Source: Rhizobium sp. PP-CC-3A-592 (GTDB taxonomy: Bacteria; Pseudomonadota; Alphaproteobacteria; Rhizobiales; Rhizobiaceae). Taken from it: a stretch of DNA of 64,000 nucleotides. The stretch spans positions 1 to 64,000 of the forward strand of contig NZ_QJSR01000008.1 in NCBI RefSeq assembly GCF_003217095.1. The letters are read 5' to 3'. How positions within the stretch are numbered: the first letter of the stretch is position 1; every line of letters begins with the position of its first letter. This document shows positions 53,892-61,523 of this stretch, piece after piece. The notes beneath the pieces were generated by a model that worked only from the letters and a program-made list of their open reading frames with translations, did not search any database and was not told the DNA's origin. A program made the position numbers and the translations under genes.

Positions 53892-56288
53892 ATGACACGG
53901 ATCTGGACAAGCGACACGGCGCAATCCGGCATCCCCGTGCCGGCGCTTCGGCCGACATCCGCCATCGTGCGTGGCGGCGAGGCGCGTCTCTTCGCGCTTC
54001 GCTCGGGCGACCGGGTGACGCTGCGCAATCTGGAAGGCGCCCAGCCGGTCGAAGTCCACGGCTTCGGCCCGCCGGGGAGCCTGAAAGGCCTCCTGGCTAC
54101 CGCGTTGCCGAAGCCTGTCATATCTGCGTCCTCCTATAGGATACCAACCGCCGTCGCGCAGATCCTCAAGGCGGAACGGCAGGCGCCACCGATATCGGCC
54201 GCCCTCTTCGACGCAGGAACGCCCGCCGGGGCAGCCGTGACGCTGGAGGCTCGCGCCGACCTCCTCTGCCTCGTCGCAGCACCCGGCCAGCCCATGGCGC
54301 CCGATGGACAGGACACGCCGACCGATATCCTGGTCGATATCCTGCCGCTCGTGGAGCGCACCGGCGAGATCCCACCACCGCTCGCCCCGCAGGTGGTGAC
54401 GGACCTGCGCATCACGGCGGCGACGGCCTCGGCCTTTCGGGTGAAGGCAGGACACTATATCCAGATCATCGATGTCGACGGGCGCCAGTGCTCGGATTTC
54501 CTCGCCTTCGATGCAGGCGATCTGGCGGAAGGCGCCGAATTCGGCATCGACCCCACCACCACACGGACCTTGATGGGTTCCAGCTTTTCCGGCCCCGGTC
54601 TCCATTCGAAATATTTCGATGCGCGCATGCGGCCTTTGGTGGAGGTGGTGCAGGACACTGTCGGCAGGCACGACACATTCCTGCTGGCCTGCACGGCCAA
54701 ATACTATGAGGACATGGGCTATCCCGGCCATTCCAACTGCACGGAAAATTTCAACCGGGTCCTTGCCCCCTACGGCATTGCCGAGCGTCGGGGCTGGCCG
54801 GCGATCAATTTCTTCTACAACACTTTCGTCGATGCGCACGACAGGATCTCGATGGACGAGCCATGGTCGCGGCCGGGCGACTACGTCCTCTTGCGGGCGT
54901 TGACTGATCTCGTCTGCGCCACGTCCTCCTGCGCCGACGATATCGATCCGGCCAACGGCTGGATGCCGACCGATATCCACGTCCGTGTCTATGATGCCGA
55001 CTGCCCGTTTGAAAAGGGAAGCGCCCACCGCATGACACCCGATGCCGAACCCCGCATGAGCCGCGAAACCGGTTTCCACCTGAGGACCTCCGCACTGACG
55101 CGCAAGTTCGAGGACTATCGCGGCTTCTGGCTGGCGAGTTGCTACAATGATGCCGGCCCGATCGCGGAATATTGGGCCTGCCGCGAGCGCGCCGTCGTCA
55201 TCGACCTTTCCGCGCTGCGCAAGTTCGAGATCACGGGCCCGGATGCCGAGGACCTGCTACAACTCGCCGTGCCGCGCAATGTGAAGAAGCTGGCGGTCGG
55301 GCAGATCGTCTATACGCCGCTGACCTACGAGACGGGCGGCATGATCGACGACGGCACGATCTTCCGGCTGGGCCCGCACAATTTCCGCTTTGTCTGCGGC
55401 GACGAATTTTCCGGTGTCTGGCTGCGGGAACTGGCGGACAAGCATGGTCTCAAGGCCTTCGTGCGCAATTCGAGCGATCAGCTCCACAATATCGCCGTGC
55501 AGGGGCCGCGTGCACGCGATATCTTAGCGCAGGTCACCGTCACCCCGCCGCATCAGGCGACGCTCGCCGAGCTGAAATGGTTCCGCTTCACCATCGGCCG
55601 GATCGCCGACCGGCCGGTCCTCGTTTCCCGCACCGGCTATACCGGCGAACTCGGCTACGAGGTGTGGTGCCACCCGCAGGATGCCGTCATCATCTGGGAT
55701 GCCGTCATGGACGCCGGTGCACCGCAGGGACTGACGCCCATGGGCCTGGCCGCGCTCGACATGGTGCGCATCGAGGCGGGCCTCGTCTTTGCCGGCTATG
55801 ATTTCTCCGACCAGACGGACCCGTTCGAGGCCGGGATCGGCTTCACCATTCCAAAGGACAAGGCGGACGCCTATGTGGGCGACGCCGCCATCGCGCGGCG
55901 TCGCGACCATCCCCATCGCCACATGGTCGGCCTCGACATCGCCGGCAACGAGCCGATCGGCCATGGCGACTGCGTTCACGTCGGGCGGGCACAGGTGGGT
56001 GTCGTCACCAGCGCCGTCAAATCCCCGATCCTCGGCCGAAGCATCGCGCTCGCGCGCCTCGATGTGGCCTTTGCCGAGATTGGAACGAAGGTGGAGATTG
56101 GCAAGCTCGACGGCCATCAGAAACGCATCCCCGCGACCATCGTGCCTTTCCCGCATTTCGACCCGCAGAAGACGCGCGTACGGACTGAAGCGCCCATCGT
56201 CATGCCTGGCTTAGGAGTTGCCCGTGAAGAAAGCACTGCCTCGACGGTGGTGGATGACCCGCGGGGCTCTGTTAACAGGGGGGTGTAA
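53892..56288 (+). CDS. tdm: Trimethylamine-N-oxide demethylase (DUF1989 + GcvT fusion)
   Basis: A 798-residue protein. The N-terminal DUF1989 region (about 30-400) has the Cys-rich metal segments DGRQCSDFLAFD (Cys200), LACTAKYYEDMGYPGHSNCT (Cys267, Cys283) and VCATSSCADDIDPANG (Cys342, Cys347), candidates for the zinc ligands. The C-terminal GcvT domain (about 400-770) binds tetrahydrofolate. It splits TMAO into dimethylamine and formaldehyde. About 25 residues after FPHFDPQKTRVRTEAP do not look like the family and overlap a hairpin, so the 3' end may be altered. Confidence 0.88.
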   Translation: MTRIWTSDTAQSGIPVPALRPTSAIVRGGEARLFALRSGDRVTLRNLEGAQPVEVHGFGPPGSLKGLLATALPKPVISASSYRIPTAVAQILKAERQAPPISAALFDAGTPAGAAVTLEARADLLCLVAAPGQPMAPDGQDTPTDILVDILPLVERTGEIPPPLAPQVVTDLRITAATASAFRVKAGHYIQIIDVDGRQCSDFLAFDAGDLAEGAEFGIDPTTTRTLMGSSFSGPGLHSKYFDARMRPLVEVVQDTVGRHDTFLLACTAKYYEDMGYPGHSNCTENFNRVLAPYGIAERRGWPAINFFYNTFVDAHDRISMDEPWSRPGDYVLLRALTDLVCATSSCADDIDPANGWMPTDIHVRVYDADCPFEKGSAHRMTPDAEPRMSRETGFHLRTSALTRKFEDYRGFWLASCYNDAGPIAEYWACRERAVVIDLSALRKFEITGPDAEDLLQLAVPRNVKKLAVGQIVYTPLTYETGGMIDDGTIFRLGPHNFRFVCGDEFSGVWLRELADKHGLKAFVRNSSDQLHNIAVQGPRARDILAQVTVTPPHQATLAELKWFRFTIGRIADRPVLVSRTGYTGELGYEVWCHPQDAVIIWDAVMDAGAPQGLTPMGLAALDMVRIEAGLVFAGYDFSDQTDPFEAGIGFTIPKDKADAYVGDAAIARRRDHPHRHMVGLDIAGNEPIGHGDCVHVGRAQVGVVTSAVKSPILGRSIALARLDVAFAEIGTKVEIGKLDGHQKRIPATIVPFPHFDPQKTRVRTEAPIVMPGLGVAREESTASTVVDDPRGSVNRGV

Positions 56289-56306
56289 GTCTCTCCCCTA
56301 TTAACA
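56270..56306. terminator. Stem-loop over the tdm stop codon
   Basis: TGTTAACAGGGG (56270-56281) pairs with CCCCTATTAACA (56295-56306) at 11 of 12 positions. It spans the tdm stop and separates tdm from the convergent MRJP-type gene. No long T-run follows. Candidate bidirectional terminator. Confidence 0.45.
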
Positions 56307-56329
56307 CGTCGCCTTGTTGGAAGCCTCGC

Positions 56330-57535
56330 TTACTCGGGCCGGAAGCGGAACAGGGTGAAGTCCTTGTTCGCCCAGCCGGACGGGTGGAACCAAGGTGAAT
56401 CCTGAATGTGGGACGCGGTGACGTAAATGAAGCCGTCTGGGCCCTGCGAGAACGTGTCGGGCCAGCGCAGGCGACTGTCGGTGAGGACGGTTTCGATCTT
56501 TCCGTCCTGCTTGAGCAGCTTCACAGCATCGGCGCCGACGGCGCTGAAGTAGATGCTGTCATCCTTGCCCGTCCACAAGCCGTCGACCGGCTCGGTCGTT
56601 GCGAACTTCTCAGCCTTGCCTTTCGCCGCGTCAGGATTGGTGCCCGCCTGCTGGAGCAAGCTGGCGTCGATGCGGTACATCGTCTTTGCCGTGACGGCCT
56701 GCCAGTAGAGTGTCGCGCCATCGTTCGACAAAGCCAGACCGTCGGCGTTGAACATGGGTTGGCGGCCATCCGGGCGTTTCAGCGGCCTTCCGTCCGTCAT
56801 CACGATGGCTTCCTTTTCCATCTGTGTGGTCGCATCGTCGCTCAGCACCCTCCATGCCTTGCCAGCGTCCAAGTCCACGACCACGAGACCGCCGGGCACG
56901 CCCGAATCCGTGAGATAGGCGAACTTGCCGTCGGGCGAGAGGCGCACATCGTTCATGTAGCTCGCGGGGCCGGCGACGTCCGCTGCGAACGGGTAGACCT
57001 TCTTCACGCTGTTCGTTTTCAAGTCGATCTGCACAAGCTTCGGGCCGTCCTTTACCGTCTTTTCCGTGTTCGGCGCGGCGGGATCGACGACCCAGAGTGA
57101 GCCTTTGCCGTCGGCCACCACGCTCTGCACGGAAACGAAGTGATCGCCGGGCGTGACCTCGCTCATTCGGGCGTTGCGCCACGCATTCCATTCGTCGTTC
57201 GGGTAAGGCTTCATCGTGCCGTCCTTCATCACCTCGGCGACGGAGACCGACACATCCTCGCTCCAGCGAGGAAAATTGACGAAGATGCGGTTGTCTTCCG
57301 ATACGGTCACGCCGGTGACCTGATGATCGAACTTGGCCACCTCTTCGAGGCGCTCATCCGTCGTGCCCGTGATCGGGGCGATCAGCTTGCGCGTCTCACT
57401 TTTGATGGTCTCCACCGTCGAGGATTGCGCTAACGACGGGCCGGTGCTGGTAAGTGTCGCGGCAAAGGCGATTGCCAAGATGGTGGGCAGGGCGGTCTGC
57501 GCAGACAGGCCAAAGCGGGAAGAGGTCGATGTCAC
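56330..57535 (-). CDS. Secreted MRJP/yellow-family (SMP-30-like propeller) protein
   Basis: A 401-residue protein with a signal peptide (cleavage likely at SLAQ-SS). A six-bladed propeller pattern of the major royal jelly/yellow family follows: VTVSEDNRIFVNFPRWSEDV, SLWVVDPAAPNTEKTVKDGP, SYMNDVRLSPDGKFAYLTDS, PDGFIYVTASHIQDSPWFHP. Bacterial members are uncharacterised; the insect enzymes act as dopachrome-converting or binding proteins. Not obviously linked to the methylated-amine genes, with which it is convergent. Exported to the periplasm. Confidence 0.8.
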   Translation of the reverse strand: MTSTSSRFGLSAQTALPTILAIAFAATLTSTGPSLAQSSTVETIKSETRKLIAPITGTTDERLEEVAKFDHQVTGVTVSEDNRIFVNFPRWSEDVSVSVAEVMKDGTMKPYPNDEWNAWRNARMSEVTPGDHFVSVQSVVADGKGSLWVVDPAAPNTEKTVKDGPKLVQIDLKTNSVKKVYPFAADVAGPASYMNDVRLSPDGKFAYLTDSGVPGGLVVVDLDAGKAWRVLSDDATTQMEKEAIVMTDGRPLKRPDGRQPMFNADGLALSNDGATLYWQAVTAKTMYRIDASLLQQAGTNPDAAKGKAEKFATTEPVDGLWTGKDDSIYFSAVGADAVKLLKQDGKIETVLTDSRLRWPDTFSQGPDGFIYVTASHIQDSPWFHPSGWANKDFTLFRFRPE

Positions 57536-57625
57536 AATGAGGTCTCCGGTTTCAGCGCGACGAACTGCGGCACGGACTCTTTGTTCCCGACGCGGAGAAA
57601 CGGACGCGAGCCCTCATCGTGCTGG

Positions 57626-58621
57626 TCACTCCGCCGAGAAGGCGCGCTGAAGCGCCTGTTCCTCGAAAAGGCGTCCGCCACCGGGTTTCAGCCCCTCATA
57701 AGCTTTCGATCTCCGGGCGACATGCTCCGCAGTAAGGTGGTGCCGGATGGCGCCCGAGAGCGCAATGAAACTCTTCTGCCAGAGCCGAACAGGTCGCTCG
57801 TGGACGATGCCCTCGTAGACGACCTCGCGCCGGTTGAGGCGATATTGCACATCCGGGTAGAGATCGGAAAGGCGACCATTGACCAGATTTTCGCGCGGCA
57901 GACCGAGGGAGACGACGCCTTGCCGGTCGGCGAGCGTGGCGAGCCGCTTCAGAGTTTCCCCAAGCTCCGGCGAAATGTCCTCGTCGGCATCCAGCTGAAA
58001 CATCCACGGGGTTCGGCAGAGGGCTTGCAGCGCATTTCGCTGGTTGGCGAAATGGCCGTTCAGCGGATGTGAGAACACGCTGACGAAGCCGTCGTCGCCT
58101 TCCTGTCGAGGCTCGAATGTCTCTCCGGCGCGATCGATCAGAACGATGACCGCATCCGCCCAGGACCGGTAGAGCGCTGCCGTCTCCAGGACGGCGCACG
58201 CCTCTCGTTCGCTGCACATAATACCGACCGAAACAGGTGTCGGTACAAGCGCGCGCAGTGACACGAGATCAGCCTCCGCGCAGAGCGTGCCATGCGGATG
58301 ACGGAGTTCGTGCGCCTGCATCGCATTTGCTGGCGTGGCGGCGAGGCCGAACCGGGTTGCGATCGTGCGCATCGTGTAGATGTCGCAACCAAAGGGATCA
58401 CCGGGATGCTTCATCGTAGGCTTCCCGGCGCAGAGATCGCGAAGGAGCGTATCGAATTGCGTGGGATCGAGCATGATGGTGGGCTCATCCAGGAGCAGGC
58501 CGCAGTGGGAGCAGGCATAGGAAAATGCACGAACGACATTGCCGCACTGCAAGGTGCGCGACGTCGGCTCGATGCCACGCGCTCGGCAGAGCGGACAGCG
58601 TACGGTAGTGGCGTCTGGCAT
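57626..58621 (-). CDS. GT2-like glycosyltransferase with N-terminal Cys-ribbon
   Basis: A 331-residue protein. Residues 1-50 have CPLCRARG, LQCGNVV and YACSHCGLL, a probable zinc ribbon. The rest resembles GT2-fold transferases of the SunS/lipooligosaccharide type (SVGIMCSEREACAVLETAAL, RNALQALCRTPWMFQLDADE). DADED is the likely nucleotide-sugar metal site (DxD). LSDLYPDVQYRLNRREVVYE is the usual pre-acceptor region. Sugar and acceptor are unknown. It is the last gene of a four-gene minus-strand glycosyltransferase operon. Confidence 0.7.
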   Translation of the reverse strand: MPDATTVRCPLCRARGIEPTSRTLQCGNVVRAFSYACSHCGLLLDEPTIMLDPTQFDTLLRDLCAGKPTMKHPGDPFGCDIYTMRTIATRFGLAATPANAMQAHELRHPHGTLCAEADLVSLRALVPTPVSVGIMCSEREACAVLETAALYRSWADAVIVLIDRAGETFEPRQEGDDGFVSVFSHPLNGHFANQRNALQALCRTPWMFQLDADEDISPELGETLKRLATLADRQGVVSLGLPRENLVNGRLSDLYPDVQYRLNRREVVYEGIVHERPVRLWQKSFIALSGAIRHHLTAEHVARRSKAYEGLKPGGGRLFEEQALQRAFSAE

Positions 58622-58645
58622 GCGGTTTTCCTGCCTGATCCTGCG

Positions 58646-59224
58646 TCAGCGCTTCGCCAAGGGGTGCAGGACGAGCCAGCCGGCATTGTGAGCGGCCTCG
58701 AACCAAGAGCGTTCCGCGCTCCAGGCATGCCCGTCCCAACCATCGAAGCCGAAGCCGAAGATGTCGAACGATGAGGATCTGGAGTCCTCGACCTCCAGTG
58801 TCCTGAAACTGTAGAGAAAGCCGGAACTGAGAGCAGAGGTCGGCAGCGCGCCATGTGCCAGCAGCGACGCGCGTGCCCTGCCTTCCGTCGCCGCATCGAT
58901 CCAACCGATGTCCTTGCCGAGCGGGCCAAGACGCGCGCGAAGGCCTTCGGCATGGCAATCGTCTTCCGGCTTCTCCGACGGTGGAAAGACGAGCGTGACG
59001 CGCTCTGCATCCCGCACGGCTCTCCGCTCTGTAAATGTAGGGTCGGTAAGCCATTCCGCCGGCTGTCCGCCCCGGCTGACCAACACAAGTTCGGATGTTT
59101 TGGTGCCGCTCGTAGACCCGAGCCCGGCCGTATTGTTAAACCTGACGACGCGATCGTAGCCGTCGAGATCGAGATCCGTGCCATCGAACTCCGGCGCGTT
59201 GCCAATGATTGCCGTCCGCTTCAT
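58646..59224 (-). CDS. GT29 (sialyltransferase)-like protein
   Basis: A 192-residue protein. The N-terminus reads AIIGNAPEFDGTDLDLDGYD and RVVRFNNT, resembling the L-sialylmotif of GT29 enzymes (VGNSxxL…FxxRxNxAP). Later FDIFGFGFDGWDGHAW resembles the region near the S-motif. Small bacterial proteins of this kind are often mis-annotated as urease operon accessory proteins. It probably transfers a nine-carbon or related sugar, but no CMP-sugar synthesis gene is visible. The start overlaps the GT4 stop (ATGA). Confidence 0.55.
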   Translation of the reverse strand: MKRTAIIGNAPEFDGTDLDLDGYDRVVRFNNTAGLGSTSGTKTSELVLVSRGGQPAEWLTDPTFTERRAVRDAERVTLVFPPSEKPEDDCHAEGLRARLGPLGKDIGWIDAATEGRARASLLAHGALPTSALSSGFLYSFRTLEVEDSRSSSFDIFGFGFDGWDGHAWSAERSWFEAAHNAGWLVLHPLAKR

Positions 59225-60426
59225 AAGGCCCTCGCCGATCCGATGCCACGATCGCCGGCAATGGCCTGCTTGTAAACCTCCAGCGTCTGGCGGCCGAGCG
59301 TGGCGCGAGTAAAGGTTCCCGCTGCCTCAAGCGCTTTCTCACGGAGGCGCGCGCGAAGAGCGGCGGACGCCAGCATTTCGCGCAGGCGTTCCGCAATGGC
59401 TCCGCCCTCCGTCGCCGAGGCAAGCACGCCTGCGCCGGTCTGGCCGATAAATTCCCGCGCACTCGGATCGTCGGCCGAGGCGAGGATGGGACGGCCGAAG
59501 GCGATCGCTTCCTGATAGACGAGGCCGAAACTTTCGTAGCGCGAAGGCGCTAAAACGATATGGGCGGCTTCGTAAAGATCGAACAGCACCGCGTCGGGCT
59601 GCCGCCCGAGCGCATGGATGCGCCGGCGTGCGCTGGCTGGTAATGTCTTCGGCAGGTCGCTTTCGGGCACACCCAGCAGGTCCACCTGAAAATCTGGCAA
59701 GAGGCCCGCATCGGCATCTTGGGTGACGCGAGCAATGGCGTCCATGAATTCGTGAAAGCCCTTCCGTGCTTCGGCCCTGCCGACGAAGAGAATGCGGAGC
59801 GGCTCCTCAAGAGGCGGATATTCCGCCTCGCCCGCCCGCGTCAGCAGCGCTTGTGACAAGGACAGGCCAATGGTCGCGTGTGAGCGGCGTGCGTCCAGAC
59901 GGTAGAGTTCCGCGATCCGACGCCCGTGATCAGATGTGTTTGATATCAGCGCCGCACTGCCGTTCGCCTGACGGCGCTCCAGCATATCCGCCACCCAGGC
60001 ATCCAACCGGTTGCGGGGAGAGAGCCGGCTTTCGCGCGACCAGGAGGCAGGCGTCGAGTTGCGCGTGACGAGCGGGAGATCCCGGCGCCCGGTCAGCAGC
60101 ACGGCCGGCGCATACCAGTTGGTCGCCTCCACCACGTCGAACGGCGTCGTGGCATGCGCGGTGAGCACCGCATCGCGAAACCGCCGAGGTGCCGCGAAAT
60201 GGCCAATGCCGGCATAGGTGCGCAGGCGCCCAAGCCGCGAGTGCTCAGGGATAGCGCAGCCGATGATCCGCACGCTGTCGCCGACCTCCGTGCCCGTGCG
60301 GTCGCCGGAGAACACTGTGACCTCGCAGCCTTGCGCCAGAAGGCTCTCCGCGATCTCGCGGGCGGCGGTGGACAGTCCGCTTGGGGATGGTGGGTAATCC
60401 CAGGCGATCAGGGCCGTGCGCATCAT
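59221..60426 (-). CDS. GT4-family glycosyltransferase
   Basis: A 401-residue GT-B transferase. N-terminal acceptor domain: WDYPPSPSGLSTAAREIAES. C-terminal donor domain: ILFVGRAEARKGFHEFMDAI, VLAPSRYESFGLVYQEAIAF (EX7E-type motif) and GRPILASADDPSAREFI. Retaining mechanism and NDP-sugar donor expected from the family; product unknown. Overlaps both neighbours by 4 bases, so the operon is translationally coupled. Confidence 0.82.
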   Translation of the reverse strand: MMRTALIAWDYPPSPSGLSTAAREIAESLLAQGCEVTVFSGDRTGTEVGDSVRIIGCAIPEHSRLGRLRTYAGIGHFAAPRRFRDAVLTAHATTPFDVVEATNWYAPAVLLTGRRDLPLVTRNSTPASWSRESRLSPRNRLDAWVADMLERRQANGSAALISNTSDHGRRIAELYRLDARRSHATIGLSLSQALLTRAGEAEYPPLEEPLRILFVGRAEARKGFHEFMDAIARVTQDADAGLLPDFQVDLLGVPESDLPKTLPASARRRIHALGRQPDAVLFDLYEAAHIVLAPSRYESFGLVYQEAIAFGRPILASADDPSAREFIGQTGAGVLASATEGGAIAERLREMLASAALRARLREKALEAAGTFTRATLGRQTLEVYKQAIAGDRGIGSARAL

Positions 60427-61493
60427 CGCTGGAGCAGCCTTCGATAGATCTCCAGATAGTCCTGCGCCATGCGCCGGGCGGTGAACCGTTGCTCGAAGCG
60501 TTCACGGATCGCGCGCCGATCGAGCCGGTCAATCTGCCCGATGGCCGCCACCGCCTCCTCTTCGCTCTCGACGATGAAGCCGGTCACGCCGTGCTCCACG
60601 ACCTCGGGCACAGAGCCCCGGTTCCAGGCAATGACAGGCGTGCCGCAGGCCATCGCCTCGATCATCACGAGCCCGAACGGCTCCGGCCAGTCGATGGGAA
60701 AGAGCAGTGCGCTTGCGCCGCGAAGCAAGACGTTCTTGGCGACGTCATCGACGGGGCCAATATATTCGGCGGTCGGTGAAAGGCCGGGTCTGACATAGGT
60801 ATCGAAGTAGAGCGGGTTGCCGACATCGACGGTTCCGGCCAGACGGATGGGCCGGCCTGCCGCCTGTGCTACCCGGATCGCGACATCCGGGCGCTTCTGG
60901 TCGGTCATGCGACCGATGAAGGCGAGATACGGCTCTGGCGTGTCGTTTGGTTTAAAGCGCGCGGGATCGACGCCATGTAGCACGATGCCCGCGCGGTTCG
61001 ATATCGGCAGCGCCTGTTCCTGCGCGCGCGAAATCGCCGCGACGGGCAAATCCTGGAAGGCAGAAAAAAACAACTCACGGTCGAGTTCATCAACGCGCCA
61101 ATGGATGGTCGTCAAAGACGTCTTGCGTTTTTCGCCCATCGTCACGGCGTGGAAGAACTCACCGTGGAAGTGCACGATATCGAAGGTGGACAACGCTTGG
61201 CGCACCTCCTCCATACGGACCGTCTCCAGCACGGACGGGATCGATGGCGGCACAGAACCATATTTATTTTCAAGGAATTGCAGGCTCGGAAGCGCGCCTA
61301 CCCGAGGCACGGGGCAGGTGCTGTCGGAAGGTGCAAACAGCGCCACTTCGCAGCCGAGCGCTTGCAGCTCGACGGAGAGGTCGTGGATCACCCGCTCCGT
61401 CCCGCCATGGTTGAGCGGGGGCACGGGGAAAATACTTGGTGCAACCTGTGCAACTTTTATCGGCTCACCCAGTTCACGGTCGTGGTTCGGCAT
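60423..61493 (-). CDS. GT4-family glycosyltransferase
   Basis: A 356-residue GT-B enzyme: IFPVPPLNHGGTERVIHDLS at the N-terminus, LAFIGRMTDQKRPDVAIRVA as donor-domain start, and EPFGLVMIEAMACGTPVIAW as the EX7E motif. Similar proteins work in exopolysaccharide or glycolipid assembly. It heads the minus-strand operon. Its start codon lies only 30 bases from the start of the divergent sucrose-phosphate-synthase-like gene, so the two promoters must overlap each other or the coding ends. Confidence 0.82.
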   Translation of the reverse strand: MPNHDRELGEPIKVAQVAPSIFPVPPLNHGGTERVIHDLSVELQALGCEVALFAPSDSTCPVPRVGALPSLQFLENKYGSVPPSIPSVLETVRMEEVRQALSTFDIVHFHGEFFHAVTMGEKRKTSLTTIHWRVDELDRELFFSAFQDLPVAAISRAQEQALPISNRAGIVLHGVDPARFKPNDTPEPYLAFIGRMTDQKRPDVAIRVAQAAGRPIRLAGTVDVGNPLYFDTYVRPGLSPTAEYIGPVDDVAKNVLLRGASALLFPIDWPEPFGLVMIEAMACGTPVIAWNRGSVPEVVEHGVTGFIVESEEEAVAAIGQIDRLDRRAIRERFEQRFTARRMAQDYLEIYRRLLQR

Positions 61494-61523
61494 TTAAGGT
61501 CCTGACTGCACGGGAGATCATGT

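Noticed and set aside
53700..56288. An 862-codon version of Tdm starting inside tmm.
   Set aside because: The added residues are the shadow of the tmm 3' end; an ATG at 53892 behind GGGAGAAG gives the usual Tdm start.
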